DNA of 64,000 nucleotides from NCBI RefSeq assembly GCF_001428895.1, contig NZ_LMJA01000005.1, positions 62,001 to 126,000 of the forward strand. The letters are read 5' to 3'. This DNA comes from Mycobacterium sp. Root265 (lineage in GTDB: Bacteria > Actinomycetota > Actinomycetes > Mycobacteriales > Mycobacteriaceae). Of this stretch, positions 1 to 8,294 are shown in pieces. The position numbers and the translations under genes were made by a program. The notes under the pieces are model-generated. The model was not told the DNA's origin. It saw only the letters and a program-made list of their open reading frames with translations, and searched no databases. Numbering within the stretch: the first letter of the stretch is position 1; each line of letters starts with the position of its first letter.

Positions 1-2128
1 CCACGGTGCCGTCGGGCCCGACGGCGGGCGAGACGCGGTAGGACGCGTTGGTCGTCTTGGTCATCGTGTCGACGGTGCCGCTCCGCCGCATGATCGTCAC
101 CGTCATGTCGGCGACGAACTCGTACGCCGGCCCCGTGTAGGTGTGGAAGGCCACCGTGCCGTCGGGGCCGGCCACCACGAAGGCGACCAGCGTGCCGACC
201 ACGGTCGAGGCCTGATCCGGCAATCCTGGACGCAGTACGGTCACGGTCGTCGTCGTGGGGGCGTCGACCGTGCCGGAGCCCGTGGTCGTCACGTAGGCCA
301 CGGTGCCGCCTGCGCCGGTGACCACCTGAAGCAGCGAGCCGGCGGGGGTGTTGGCCACGGCCTCTTCGCCGGCGCGCCAGACCCACAATGTCGTCGTCGA
401 TGCCGCTCGGGCAGCGAAGCCCGCCGCACCGACCGTCGTGAAGACGAGGGTGCCGTCATCGGCGACCGTGACGGGCCCCTGCGGGGTTCCGGACAGTTCG
501 AGGTACTCGGCGTCGGCGCCCGGTCGCAGCACGCCGATGGTGGTACCCCCGGACGCGTTGGTCGCCGTCAGAGCGATGGTCCCGTTGGCCCCCACGTTCG
601 CCTGGTCCTGGGTGGCACCCGCGATGCGCAGCACTTCGCGCCGCTCGCCGTCACTGATGATCGTGACGGTGGTCTGTGTGTCTTCGGGGGCGCCTCCACC
701 GGTCGCCGCGGTCAACATGAAATCACCGGCGGCGGTCAGCATCGGTCCGCCGACGGGAGTGCCGCCCGGCACCGTCCACTGCACCGGGGTCTTACCCGGC
801 TGCAGTGTGGTGACGGTGAACTCAATGATGGTGAAATCGGCTGGGTTGTACACCACCGTGGTCAGGTGCACGGTGCCATCGTCGTTGATGAGTGGTGCGC
901 CGCCGTACACGAGACCTGCCGCCGTCGCGGTCCCCGGAGCCCGACCGGGGCCTTGCACCAGGATCTTGGTCGTGAAGGGATCTTCTGCCGTCCCCGTCCC
1001 GAAGCGTTGGGTGATCGCCACCGTCCCGCCGGGGCCGACGATGGTGCGCGGGCTCGTCCATCCTTGCGGTACGGCGACGGGAATGGTCTCGGTGACCCCG
1101 GCGACACCACCGATGAGTTGGACCGTGACAACTCGCGTGGCCCTGTGTCCCGATCCGAACAAGAACCCGGCCAGCCCGTGGGTGTGGAATCCCTTGTCGG
1201 CTGCCGACATCGTGAAGCTGTCGGTCAGTGGATCGGTGCCGTTCCAGCCGGCCGGTGCGACGTAGGTGAACGTGCCGGCGGCGTCGATGGTGACGGTGCC
1301 GCCCTTCACGGTGGACGGTGTCACCCAGAACTTGATCGGGTCGCCGTCGGGATCGGTGCCGACCACGGTGCCGGTGACGGTGTCGTCGATCTGCTCGACG
1401 TCGACTGGTGCGGCCGCCAGACGTGGCGCACGGTTGAAGAAGGTCCGGTGCAGCTCCTGGCGTGCCCACGTGAGCATCGCAAACAGTGTGGTGGGCGCGG
1501 GCGTGCGCGGACCGGCAGGGCCCAGTAGTGCGCTGACGATGGAATCGAAGATGCGCACCGGAGCGGCCAGCAGCACCTGCAGCGGTCGGGGGGCTGCACC
1601 GGACTGAACGGTGGTGACGCTCTGGGTGCTCCGCAGGGTGGGCGCGACCGGCGCGGCCTCCGGGGTGGTGACCGCCGGGACGTCCTGCAGGTCCGGCGCG
1701 GTCAGCGCAGATACGACGCCCTGGCGAGTGGACGCGACGCCCGAAGCGTCGGCGGCCTTCTTCTTCGGCGCCCGAAACGTTCCCGGCGTCCACGCGGTCG
1801 TGTGCGAACGCGCCGCGCCCGCAACGGATCTTGCCGTCAGGACCGACGGCGGCTTTTTGTCGTCCGACACGTCGTCACCGGTCGCATCGTCGCCGGCAAC
1901 ATCGTCGCCGGCCGCCGATGAGTCCGGTGGTTCGGAGTTCGGTGTGCCGGACCGGTCGTGACCGGAATCTTCGGTGCTACCGCCGTCCGTGCCTGCGCTC
2001 GTGCTGGTCGAGCCGCCGCTGTCGGAGGGATCGGCAAGGGCGATGCCGGGTGCCCACAGGACGCTCGCCCCCACGCCGAGGGCGACTGCCAGGGCCCCGA
2101 CTCGTCCGACGTACCGTGCATGATCCAT
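1..2128 (-). CDS. Secreted Ig-like / beta-propeller repeat protein (C-terminus beyond window)
   Basis: An open frame runs from ATG at 2128 to the left edge without a stop, about 709 codons. The N-terminus is a signal peptide (Val/Ala/Leu-rich core, likely cleavage after the Ala near residue 32), followed by a long Ser/Thr/Asp/Pro-rich low-complexity linker. Around residues 216-234 lies the LFAML..ARQELHRTFFN segment that precedes Ig-like modules in many mycobacterial surface proteins. A cadherin/VCBS-like module with DPDGDP follows at about 260. After residue 340 there are six or seven units of about 45-52 residues, each with a G-x-x-G-T-V/L core followed by hydrophobic-Thr-Thr, which suggests beta-propeller blades. 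Role unknown; probably exported and cell-envelope associated. Gene presence is certain from codon pattern and frame continuity; the propeller fold is inferred. Confidence 0.85.
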   Translation of the reverse strand, partial: MDHARYVGRVGALAVALGVGASVLWAPGIALADPSDSGGSTSTSAGTDGGSTEDSGHDRSGTPNSEPPDSSAAGDDVAGDDATGDDVSDDKKPPSVLTARSVAGAARSHTTAWTPGTFRAPKKKAADASGVASTRQGVVSALTAPDLQDVPAVTTPEAAPVAPTLRSTQSVTTVQSGAAPRPLQVLLAAPVRIFDSIVSALLGPAGPRTPAPTTLFAMLTWARQELHRTFFNRAPRLAAAPVDVEQIDDTVTGTVVGTDPDGDPIKFWVTPSTVKGGTVTIDAAGTFTYVAPAGWNGTDPLTDSFTMSAADKGFHTHGLAGFLFGSGHRATRVVTVQLIGGVAGVTETIPVAVPQGWTSPRTIVGPGGTVAITQRFGTGTAEDPFTTKILVQGPGRAPGTATAAGLVYGGAPLINDDGTVHLTTVVYNPADFTIIEFTVTTLQPGKTPVQWTVPGGTPVGGPMLTAAGDFMLTAATGGGAPEDTQTTVTIISDGERREVLRIAGATQDQANVGANGTIALTATNASGGTTIGVLRPGADAEYLELSGTPQGPVTVADDGTLVFTTVGAAGFAARAASTTTLWVWRAGEEAVANTPAGSLLQVVTGAGGTVAYVTTTGSGTVDAPTTTTVTVLRPGLPDQASTVVGTLVAFVVAGPDGTVAFHTYTGPAYEFVADMTVTIMRRSGTVDTMTKTTNASYRVSPAVGPDGTV

Positions 2129-3151
2129 GCGAATCCCATCCGTTGAGGCGGTGGGATTGCTGGTGTCACCGCCCGCTGATTGTGTGGCATGGCGACGGCA
2201 TTCGTGGCGCTAATGGCTCAACTAATTATCGCGGGGGTAAATCTCGTCGCTGTTCGGTGCATCCCGGGCGGCGTGCGGCCCGATCTCCGCGGGGGCTGGG
2301 TGCGAGCAGGGCAATCATGGTGATGATCTTGATCAGCTGACTTGACGTTGACAGCAATTGTCATTGACCCGCCGATCCCGGTCGGTCACCGGCCGCGACG
2401 GGACGTTCGATGATGTCGATCGTTCGTTGCGCGTCGTCGAGGAGCGCGTTGCGGCGCCGGCGCCCAGGCGCACACCGAAGGCGCGCGCAGCGACTCTGCG
2501 GTCCGTTGCTGCGGCAGCGATCGGACACCCGATTGCTTCTCCGCTCACGGCCGACTCGCCTCGGTCGCTGACGCGACTGATGGTGGAGCAGTCGAGAACC
2601 GTCCGTCGTTCGGGTGAATTTTCCGGGCCCGGCATCACTGGCATCCCGGCACAGCAACGGCAGCCCGGCGGTTCGGGGCATCGTGAGATCCTGACGTCGG
2701 CAGGACGGTCGGTGGCACCCCGCTAACTCGGCCGTCAATTTCGTCGGCGGCTGTGGAGGTCGCGCAGCGGTGTCTGGCAACGGCGCTGTCCACGCCGGGC
2801 TTGCCAGGCGCACCGCGGTGAGCTCGGCATCTACCCCGTCCTGCCCGGAACTGATCAACATTGCGAGCGAACACTTCTCGAACTCAACTGCTCGGCGAGC
2901 CCGCTACCGGAACTGCCGTGGCTCGCGCGCCGTGGCGTTGCCGCGAACGGCGGATCACCATGCCGCGGCAGCGAACTCATCGCCGCGATCCGGGCAAATT
3001 TTCTCGCCGAGAACAACAGCAATACCTGACGTAGGGTCACACCGAAAATGCCAGGCTGAACGGGTCGTGGTGCCGCGGGCATCTGAATAACGCTCCCGGC
3101 GGGCCCATTTCAGCTACGGCAGATCGTGGAAGAACCCATAGAGGAGGCGCC
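2129..3151. other. Gene-free intergenic region, about 1 kb
   Basis: Divergent spacer between the Ig-like gene (leftward) and the PE-PPE gene (rightward). Frames on both strands are Arg/Pro/Ser-rich with no domain signature, no convincing ribosome-binding sites and no conserved look, so I call none. Two palindromic words stand out: TGACA-n5-TGTCA near 2351-2365 and TTCTCG-C-CGAGAA at 3001-3013, the latter about 140 bp upstream of the PE-PPE start. Either could be an operator; neither is assignable to a regulator. Confidence 0.5.
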
Positions 3152-4570
3152 GTGAGCGCACGTCACCGAGTCAAGAAGCGCAGCCGTGCCGCCAGCGTCG
3201 TGGTGGTGCCCGCCGTAGCGGCACTGCTCGCCGCGGGAATCGTCGATCAGCCGGTGAGCCCACCGGTACCGATCGCGGTGCACCAGCAGCACCGCGTCGT
3301 CACCGCCCAGGACGTCGCATTGGCCGCGCTGGCGCTCTTCGCCGTACCGGGCGCCGGGGTCCAGTTCCCGCCGGGCGCGCTCGACACCCAGGACGGCGGC
3401 ATCTGGCGCCGCATCCAGGACGTCACCGTCCTCAACGACCCGACGCGCTACCCCGGTACCGTCACGGCGGCCTCCGTCAATGCCGGTGCCACCTGGCTGA
3501 CCGAGCTGATCTTGGCGCGTGATCCGTCCACCACGGTCAGCGGCATCAACACCGGGTCCTTCGGCGGCCGGGTCGCCGCCGAGGCGCTGAACCGGGTGGC
3601 GGCGACCGGCTACGACATGTCCAGTGTGTTCGGCGTCTTCTACGGTGACTCCAACACTCCCGGCACCGGCATCTTCGCCCGGTACGGGCCGGACGAGACG
3701 ACCTTCGGATCCGACGTTCCAGGCGGTGCCATCCAGCTACCCGATGGGACCTACCTGCGGATCAACCGTGAGTACGACCCCATCGCGTACTTCCCGAAGT
3801 ACCTGTTCAACCCGATGAGCTGGATCCAGCTGGCGGCCGGGTTCGTCTTCGAGCACTCCCGGCTGCAGGATTTCGACTTCGACGATCCCGAGAACGTCGT
3901 CACCGTCGACGGCAATGTCGTCACGGTGCGGGTGAACAGCCCGGTGATGCCGCTGCTCATGCCGCTCAAGATCCTCGGCGTGCCGAAGCGGATCATCGAC
4001 GCGTTTCAGGCGATCCTGCAGCCGATGGTGGAGAGCACCGGCATGTACGAGACGGGCAAGGTCGGATTCCTCCCGACCCCCCAGAAGCTGTTCCAACAGC
4101 TGCAGGCCGTCGCCGCCGGCTTCGAGAAGGCCAGCCAGATCCTTGCCGGGAACTACCCCGAGCCCGAGGAGCCCGGCGAGCCGCCGGTCATCACCGTGCC
4201 TGATACGACCACCGAGATCATCGACGCCATGGAGGATCGCGACGAGGAACTCAACGGACCGACCCTGAAGACCGCACGCGTCGCCGCGGCGCGGCCGCAG
4301 CGATCGATCGTCCCGGTGAAGGTGCAGGAAGAGGCTGTCGAAGACGAGATCGTCGACGAGCAGGACGACGACAAGGACGACAAGCCGTTGTCGGATATCG
4401 GTGACGACCTGAGTGAGTCGGAGTCGGAGGACGACACGACCACCGAGTCCGAAGAAGAGACCGAACCGGCGAAGGACGAAGAGTCGACCGCGCCGGAGCC
4501 CAAGGACGAGACGCCCAAGGATGCCCCCGATGCGAAGCCGGCCGCTGACAACGGCGGCGACACCCAGTAG
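3152..4570 (+). CDS. PE-PPE domain-containing secreted hydrolase-like protein
   Basis: 472 aa from GTG, with GAGGAGG placed 4-5 bases upstream. A basic N-terminus (ARHRVKKR) plus a hydrophobic stretch (residues 15-31) forms a signal peptide. Residues 70-330 fit the PE-PPE alpha/beta-hydrolase (serine hydrolase) domain found after PE and PPE modules and, in fast growers, in stand-alone secreted proteins. The nucleophile-elbow region reads NTGSFGG around Ser136, so the first Gly of the usual G-x-S-x-G is replaced by Thr; the following Y-D-P-I-A-Y-F-P segment is typical of the family. Residues 380-472 form a strongly acidic Asp/Glu/Ser/Thr-rich tail. Activity on acyl esters is possible, but the degenerate elbow leaves it uncertain. 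Confidence 0.85.
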   Translation: MSARHRVKKRSRAASVVVVPAVAALLAAGIVDQPVSPPVPIAVHQQHRVVTAQDVALAALALFAVPGAGVQFPPGALDTQDGGIWRRIQDVTVLNDPTRYPGTVTAASVNAGATWLTELILARDPSTTVSGINTGSFGGRVAAEALNRVAATGYDMSSVFGVFYGDSNTPGTGIFARYGPDETTFGSDVPGGAIQLPDGTYLRINREYDPIAYFPKYLFNPMSWIQLAAGFVFEHSRLQDFDFDDPENVVTVDGNVVTVRVNSPVMPLLMPLKILGVPKRIIDAFQAILQPMVESTGMYETGKVGFLPTPQKLFQQLQAVAAGFEKASQILAGNYPEPEEPGEPPVITVPDTTTEIIDAMEDRDEELNGPTLKTARVAAARPQRSIVPVKVQEEAVEDEIVDEQDDDKDDKPLSDIGDDLSESESEDDTTTESEEETEPAKDEESTAPEPKDETPKDAPDAKPAADNGGDTQ

Positions 4571-4580
4571 TCCACGCAGA

Positions 4581-4613
4581 AATCAGGCCCCCTCGAAATG
4601 AGGGGGCCTGATT
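4581..4613. terminator. Bidirectional hairpin terminator
   Basis: Perfect 14-bp stem (4581-4594 with 4600-4613) and a 5-base loop, lying 10 bp after the PE-PPE stop and 13 bp after the convergent cutinase stop at 4627. T residues at the right end and A residues at the left allow it to act on both transcripts. Confidence 0.85.
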
Positions 4614-4626
4614 CATGTCGTCCGTG

Positions 4627-5394
4627 TCAGCCGACCTGCGCGGCCGCCTGCACGATGGGCGCCGCCGGGGCTGCGACTCCCAGTCGGCCGGCCACGAAGT
4701 CCGCTGCCTGGACGGCCATTCCGTTGCTCTTGTAGGAGCTGTGTGCGGACCGGTCCAGTCCACCCGGGTAGCAGATCGGGTCGCCGACGGCGCACAGCTG
4801 CAGGGTCTTTGCGGCGTACAGGTCGCCGATGGCGATCGGAGGAGCGCCGCGGTCGGCGACATTGAGGACCCAGTTGTTGGGGGTGCCGAACAGGACGACG
4901 GCCGACACATGGGATGCCACGGAGGCGGGCATCGGACCGGACAGGCCGGCGGGCAACACGAAACCGGCCGGGACGCTGCTGCTGGTGCTGTAGCCGGCGA
5001 CTGCGGCGCCCTGCGAGTAGCCACCCAGCACGATCTTGGTGTCGGGGCAGTCGGCCGCGATCTGCTGAATCTTGTTGGTGGCGTCGGTAATACCGTCGAC
5101 GGCGCGTCCGAAGTCCAGCGACGCCGGGTAGTTCACCCCGTACACGCTGACCGACTGGCCCGGCAGGCGCGCATTGAGCGCATCCACAAACGACTGGCCG
5201 GTGGCGCCGACGCCGGGTCCTTCGAAGGTGCCGCGGGCGAAGACCACGGCGACGTCCGCACAGGAGTCGTCCGCGGCGTTGGCGGTCGCGGCCGGACCGG
5301 CAAACATTCCGGCGACGACGGCGAATACCGCCAGTGCGGCGAACATCGCCGATCGCGCGGCATTGACGCCCCAGGTCTGTGGCGATGTACTCAT
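4627..5394 (-). CDS. Secreted cutinase family esterase (Culp-like)
   Basis: 255 aa with a signal peptide (hydrophobic residues 14-35, A-N-A-A cleavage region near 40). The cutinase fold is marked by GGYSQG with nucleophile Ser127, Asp205 in C-A-V-G-D-P-I-C and His218 in S-A-H-S-S-Y, i.e. a complete catalytic triad. Cys45/Cys116 and Cys201/Cys208 match the two conserved cutinase disulfides. Mycobacterial Culp proteins hydrolyse medium-chain esters or phospholipids outside the cell; the substrate here is not readable. The gene is monocistronic and shares the hairpin terminator at 4581-4613 with the converging PE-PPE gene. Confidence 0.93.
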   Translation of the reverse strand: MSTSPQTWGVNAARSAMFAALAVFAVVAGMFAGPAATANAADDSCADVAVVFARGTFEGPGVGATGQSFVDALNARLPGQSVSVYGVNYPASLDFGRAVDGITDATNKIQQIAADCPDTKIVLGGYSQGAAVAGYSTSSSVPAGFVLPAGLSGPMPASVASHVSAVVLFGTPNNWVLNVADRGAPPIAIGDLYAAKTLQLCAVGDPICYPGGLDRSAHSSYKSNGMAVQAADFVAGRLGVAAPAAPIVQAAAQVG

Positions 5395-5565
5395 GAGGTT
5401 CCCCGTTCTGGAATCCGCTGTGCCATCGCTTCGGTGTAGAGGTGGCAGCTACCTGCTACAAGCCAAGATCGCCAGGCTGGATTCCGGTTACGCGGAGTGA
5501 TCCATCTCACCGCAGGCTGTGGAATGGCCGGACGGGATCCGGAGTTTCAGTCGGACCGCCCGGGC

Positions 5566-5955
5566 TCAGTCCAGGTCGGCGAGTACTCTGCGGGCGGCCT
5601 CAAGCTCGGCCTCGAGCGCAGAAACCTTGGCGGCCTGCTGAACTCGGGCTTCCTCGATGATCGAGTCGATCGGGGTGGCGAGATCCTGGTGCAGTTCCTT
5701 GGCGGCGCGCGACACGGCAGCGGCGGCGACGGCGAGGTCGCGGGCCAGGTAGCTGCTGCCCTGCTTGAGTTCGGCGCGCCACTCTCCGTCGGCGGTGCCG
5801 GTCACGGTGAGCACCAGTTCGATGGTCTTCGCCTTCTTGCCGGGCGTCTTCCTGGCCGCAGGCTTCTTGGGTGCCTCGTCGACGCGGGCCTCCGGAGCCT
5901 CGGGGGAGGCGGCCGGCAACGTCTCGGCGACCGGAGTGTCTACAGTCATGGTCAT
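5566..5955 (-). CDS. DUF6319-like conserved actinobacterial protein
   Basis: 129 aa from the ATG at 5955, chosen because AGAAGGAG sits 6 bases upstream; an in-frame ATG 54 bp further upstream (6009) lacks such a site. Residues 1-45 are Ala/Pro/Lys-rich and disordered. The middle (IELVLTVTGTADGEW) looks like a small beta domain, followed by a helical coiled-coil-like C-terminus rich in Ala, Glu and Lys. The order resembles mycobacterial proteins annotated DUF6319; function unknown, probably cytoplasmic. Confidence 0.7.
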   Translation of the reverse strand: MTMTVDTPVAETLPAASPEAPEARVDEAPKKPAARKTPGKKAKTIELVLTVTGTADGEWRAELKQGSSYLARDLAVAAAAVSRAAKELHQDLATPIDSIIEEARVQQAAKVSALEAELEAARRVLADLD

Positions 5956-6149
5956 GGCGAACTCCTTCTGAACATGGTCCGCATCAAGGCGGATCGCGGT
6001 CGCAGCCATTAGAACACACGTTCGATGAGTGTGATGTCACCCGGGATGTCGGTGCGCGTCGGCGTGTAGCCTTCACGGGAAGCAATTGGCTTGTACCGGT
6101 GTGACTTCGGTCATGCCGGGGCGGGCCGCGAAGGGGTGAGACGGCAAAC

Positions 6150-7604
6150 ATGGGCTACCCGAGTGTGGGCACCCGGTTCGGGCCGTATGAGCTGCAGTCG
6201 GTGATCGGCATCGGCGGGATGGGCGAGGTCTACCGCGCCTACGACACCCGCCGCGAGCGGATGGTGGCGCTCAAGGTGCTGCGGACCGACGTCGCAGCGG
6301 ACCCGAGCTTTCAGGCCCGCTTCCGGCGGGAGTCGCGCATCGCTGCCCGCTTGCAGGACCCGCATGTCATCCCGGTGCACGACTACGGAGACATCGGCGG
6401 CGTGCTCTACATCGACATGCGCCTGGTCGAGGGCCCCAGCCTCAGGGAGCAGGTGCGGGTCAACGGGGTGCTCCCGCCGGCGCGTGCGGTCGCGATCATC
6501 GCGCAGGTTGCCGCGGCACTGGACGCCGCGCACGGCGCGGGTCTGGTGCATCGCGATATCAAACCGGAGAACGTGCTGCTCGCAGGCGACGACTTCGCCT
6601 ACCTGGTCGACTTCGGCATCGCCTACGGCGGCGGGGAGGCGACCGTGACGAAGACCGGGCTGGTCATCGGTTCGTGCGCCTACATGTCTCCCGAACGCCT
6701 CAACGGGACGCCCGGTGGCCCGCCCTCGGACGTGTACTCGCTGACCTGTCTGCTCTTCGAATGTCTGACCGGCCGCGCCCCGTTCGAGGCTGACGACATC
6801 AGGCAGGTGATGAGCGCGCACATGTTCGCGGCGCCGCCGCGGCCCAGCGCGGAGCGACACGGGATCAGTCCCGCCTTCGACGACGTCGTCGCCAAGGGGA
6901 TGGCGAAGAACCCCGCCGATCGGTACGGCTCGGCGGGCGCTCTCGCCCGGGCTGCGGCCGCTGCGTTACACGGCGCACCCGCGCCCACCCCGCGCCCGGT
7001 GCCGCCGCCGACCAGGCCGCTTCAGGCGGCGCCGCCGAACCCGTACGTTCCGCGCCCGGCGGTGGCGCCCGCCACTAAGGCCCGACTCGGCCGCTCACAG
7101 ACGGGACTGCTGCTGGGCGCGATCGGCACGCTCGTGGTGGCCGCCGGGCTGGCCGCGGCGATCGTGTTCACCGGCGGCAGCAACGACTCACCAGCGCAGA
7201 GCCGGCTCACGGTGCCGCCGTCGTCCACCGACTCCGCGCCGCCCTCGACCACGACGACCACCAGCGCGACCGCCCTGGCCGGATTGTCGGGCACCGACGC
7301 GCTGGGCTTCGTCGGGCAGGCGGCGCGCTGCGATGCGGGGGATTCGCTGGTGGCCGCGATCAGGACCGCATCGTCGTTGGCGGTGATCTGCGATGAGTCG
7401 TCGGGCGGCTACTACTACCACGGCGAGCGACTGCGCGACGGAGCCAACGTGCGGTTGGCGAACGCCGTGCCGTCCGAGGACGGATTCGACGCGGTGAACC
7501 CGGCCGACGGCGCCCGCTATGAGGTGCGTCCGGACAAGCTGACCATCCTGAGCAACGGGCACGTCGACTCGGCGGAAAGAGCGCTGGAGTACGGATCGCA
7601 GTAG
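6150..7604 (+). CDS. Transmembrane Ser/Thr protein kinase (PknB-type)
   Basis: 484 aa. The kinase domain spans residues 10-275: Gly-rich loop GIGGMGEVYRAYD (20-32), Lys42 in ALKVL, catalytic loop HRDIKPEN with Asp136, DFG at 154-156, and S-P-E at 180-182 closing the activation segment. A Pro-rich juxtamembrane linker (278-308) leads to one membrane helix (318-340). The extracellular part (341-484) begins Ser/Thr/Pro-rich and continues as a compact domain with two Cys (AARCD, VICDE) that probably form a disulfide, similar to other mycobacterial STPK sensor domains. All catalytic residues are present, so it should be active. Ligand and substrates unknown. Paralogous in the kinase domain to the kinase at 16383-18146. 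Confidence 0.93.
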   Translation: MGYPSVGTRFGPYELQSVIGIGGMGEVYRAYDTRRERMVALKVLRTDVAADPSFQARFRRESRIAARLQDPHVIPVHDYGDIGGVLYIDMRLVEGPSLREQVRVNGVLPPARAVAIIAQVAAALDAAHGAGLVHRDIKPENVLLAGDDFAYLVDFGIAYGGGEATVTKTGLVIGSCAYMSPERLNGTPGGPPSDVYSLTCLLFECLTGRAPFEADDIRQVMSAHMFAAPPRPSAERHGISPAFDDVVAKGMAKNPADRYGSAGALARAAAAALHGAPAPTPRPVPPPTRPLQAAPPNPYVPRPAVAPATKARLGRSQTGLLLGAIGTLVVAAGLAAAIVFTGGSNDSPAQSRLTVPPSSTDSAPPSTTTTTSATALAGLSGTDALGFVGQAARCDAGDSLVAAIRTASSLAVICDESSGGYYYHGERLRDGANVRLANAVPSEDGFDAVNPADGARYEVRPDKLTILSNGHVDSAERALEYGSQ

Positions 7605-7843
7605 ATCCTGTGAGCCCGCTGCGAGGTCGCTGTACCCCCGTGACAGCAGTTAGCCAGAATCCTCACAGTGCGTAGCACTGGTATGCACAGGTCCGGGGTG
7701 TGACTCTGTGCGAATCGTCGGCCCTACAGCGCGGTAGCCGCGACAGACCAAGCCTATAACGGTGAACGTCGCTCAGCTCCAGATTATTTCGACACCACCG
7801 CCATGACCCGGTTACCGCGGGCAATGACATCTAGGGACATGCC

Positions 7844-8209
7844 ATGTTGAAGAAACACTTCCTCGCCATCGGTGCCGCAACTTTGCTGCTGCCGGCCGCC
7901 ATCGGCTTTGCCGGGCCGGCGCAGGCCGCCAACGGATTCGTCATGCCCAGTATCGACGGGATGAACCTGCAGGAAGCCGAGGACGCGGTGAACGCCGCCT
8001 CCAACAGCGTGCCGCTGGAGATGCATTCACACAACCTCAAGGGCATCAAGCAGAAGCAGCTGAGCCTGGCCGACTGGCTGGTGTGCGATCAGGTGCCCGC
8101 GGCCGGCGAGAAGATCACCAGCGCGACCGACGTGAACTTCGGCGTGGTGCGCGAGTTCGACGCCGCCCGCAACACCTGGGACGACATGGTCTCCAAGGCC
8201 TGCAGCTGA
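7844..8209 (+). CDS. Small secreted PASTA-like single-domain protein
   Basis: 121 aa with a clear signal peptide (MLKKHFLAIG..., cleavage near A-Q-A at 26-28). The mature part has the PASTA hallmark order: MPSIDGMNLQEAEDAV at 34-49, then VCDQVPAAGEKI (80-91) and a final beta strand. Cys81 and Cys120 could pair. PASTA modules bind muropeptides or polymerised cell-wall fragments in PknB and PBPs; a free secreted single module might act as a soluble sensor or decoy, but this is inference. It resembles the protein at 10364-10681 in layout and Cys positions. The 238-bp upstream spacer probably holds its own promoter. Confidence 0.8.
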   Translation: MLKKHFLAIGAATLLLPAAIGFAGPAQAANGFVMPSIDGMNLQEAEDAVNAASNSVPLEMHSHNLKGIKQKQLSLADWLVCDQVPAAGEKITSATDVNFGVVREFDAARNTWDDMVSKACS

Positions 8210-8220
8210 CCCGAAGCCGC

Positions 8221-8284
8221 CGCCGAGTGTGGGGGCTGTGCCCGGCTTCCCCCGAAAAACTGTGCACGACACCCACGCTCGGCG
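8221..8284. terminator. Long-arm inverted repeat between convergent genes
   Basis: Arms 8221-8233 and 8272-8284 (13 bp, one T/C difference giving a G·U pair) enclose a nested GGGGG/CCCCC stem. It starts 12 bp after the PASTA-like gene stop and ends 11 bp before the stop of the acyltransferase on the other strand. Placement suggests bidirectional termination; there is no U-tract. Confidence 0.5.
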
Positions 8285-8294
8285 CGCGCGGAGT

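Noticed and set aside
143-1793. Plus- and minus-strand frames over the first 1.8 kb
   Set aside because: The true reading is the minus frame starting at 2128, with signal peptide and repeat structure; the others are shadows.
2333-3090. Frames of 60-166 codons in the 1-kb spacer
   Set aside because: No ribosome-binding site, domain or plausible composition; several overlap each other on both strands.
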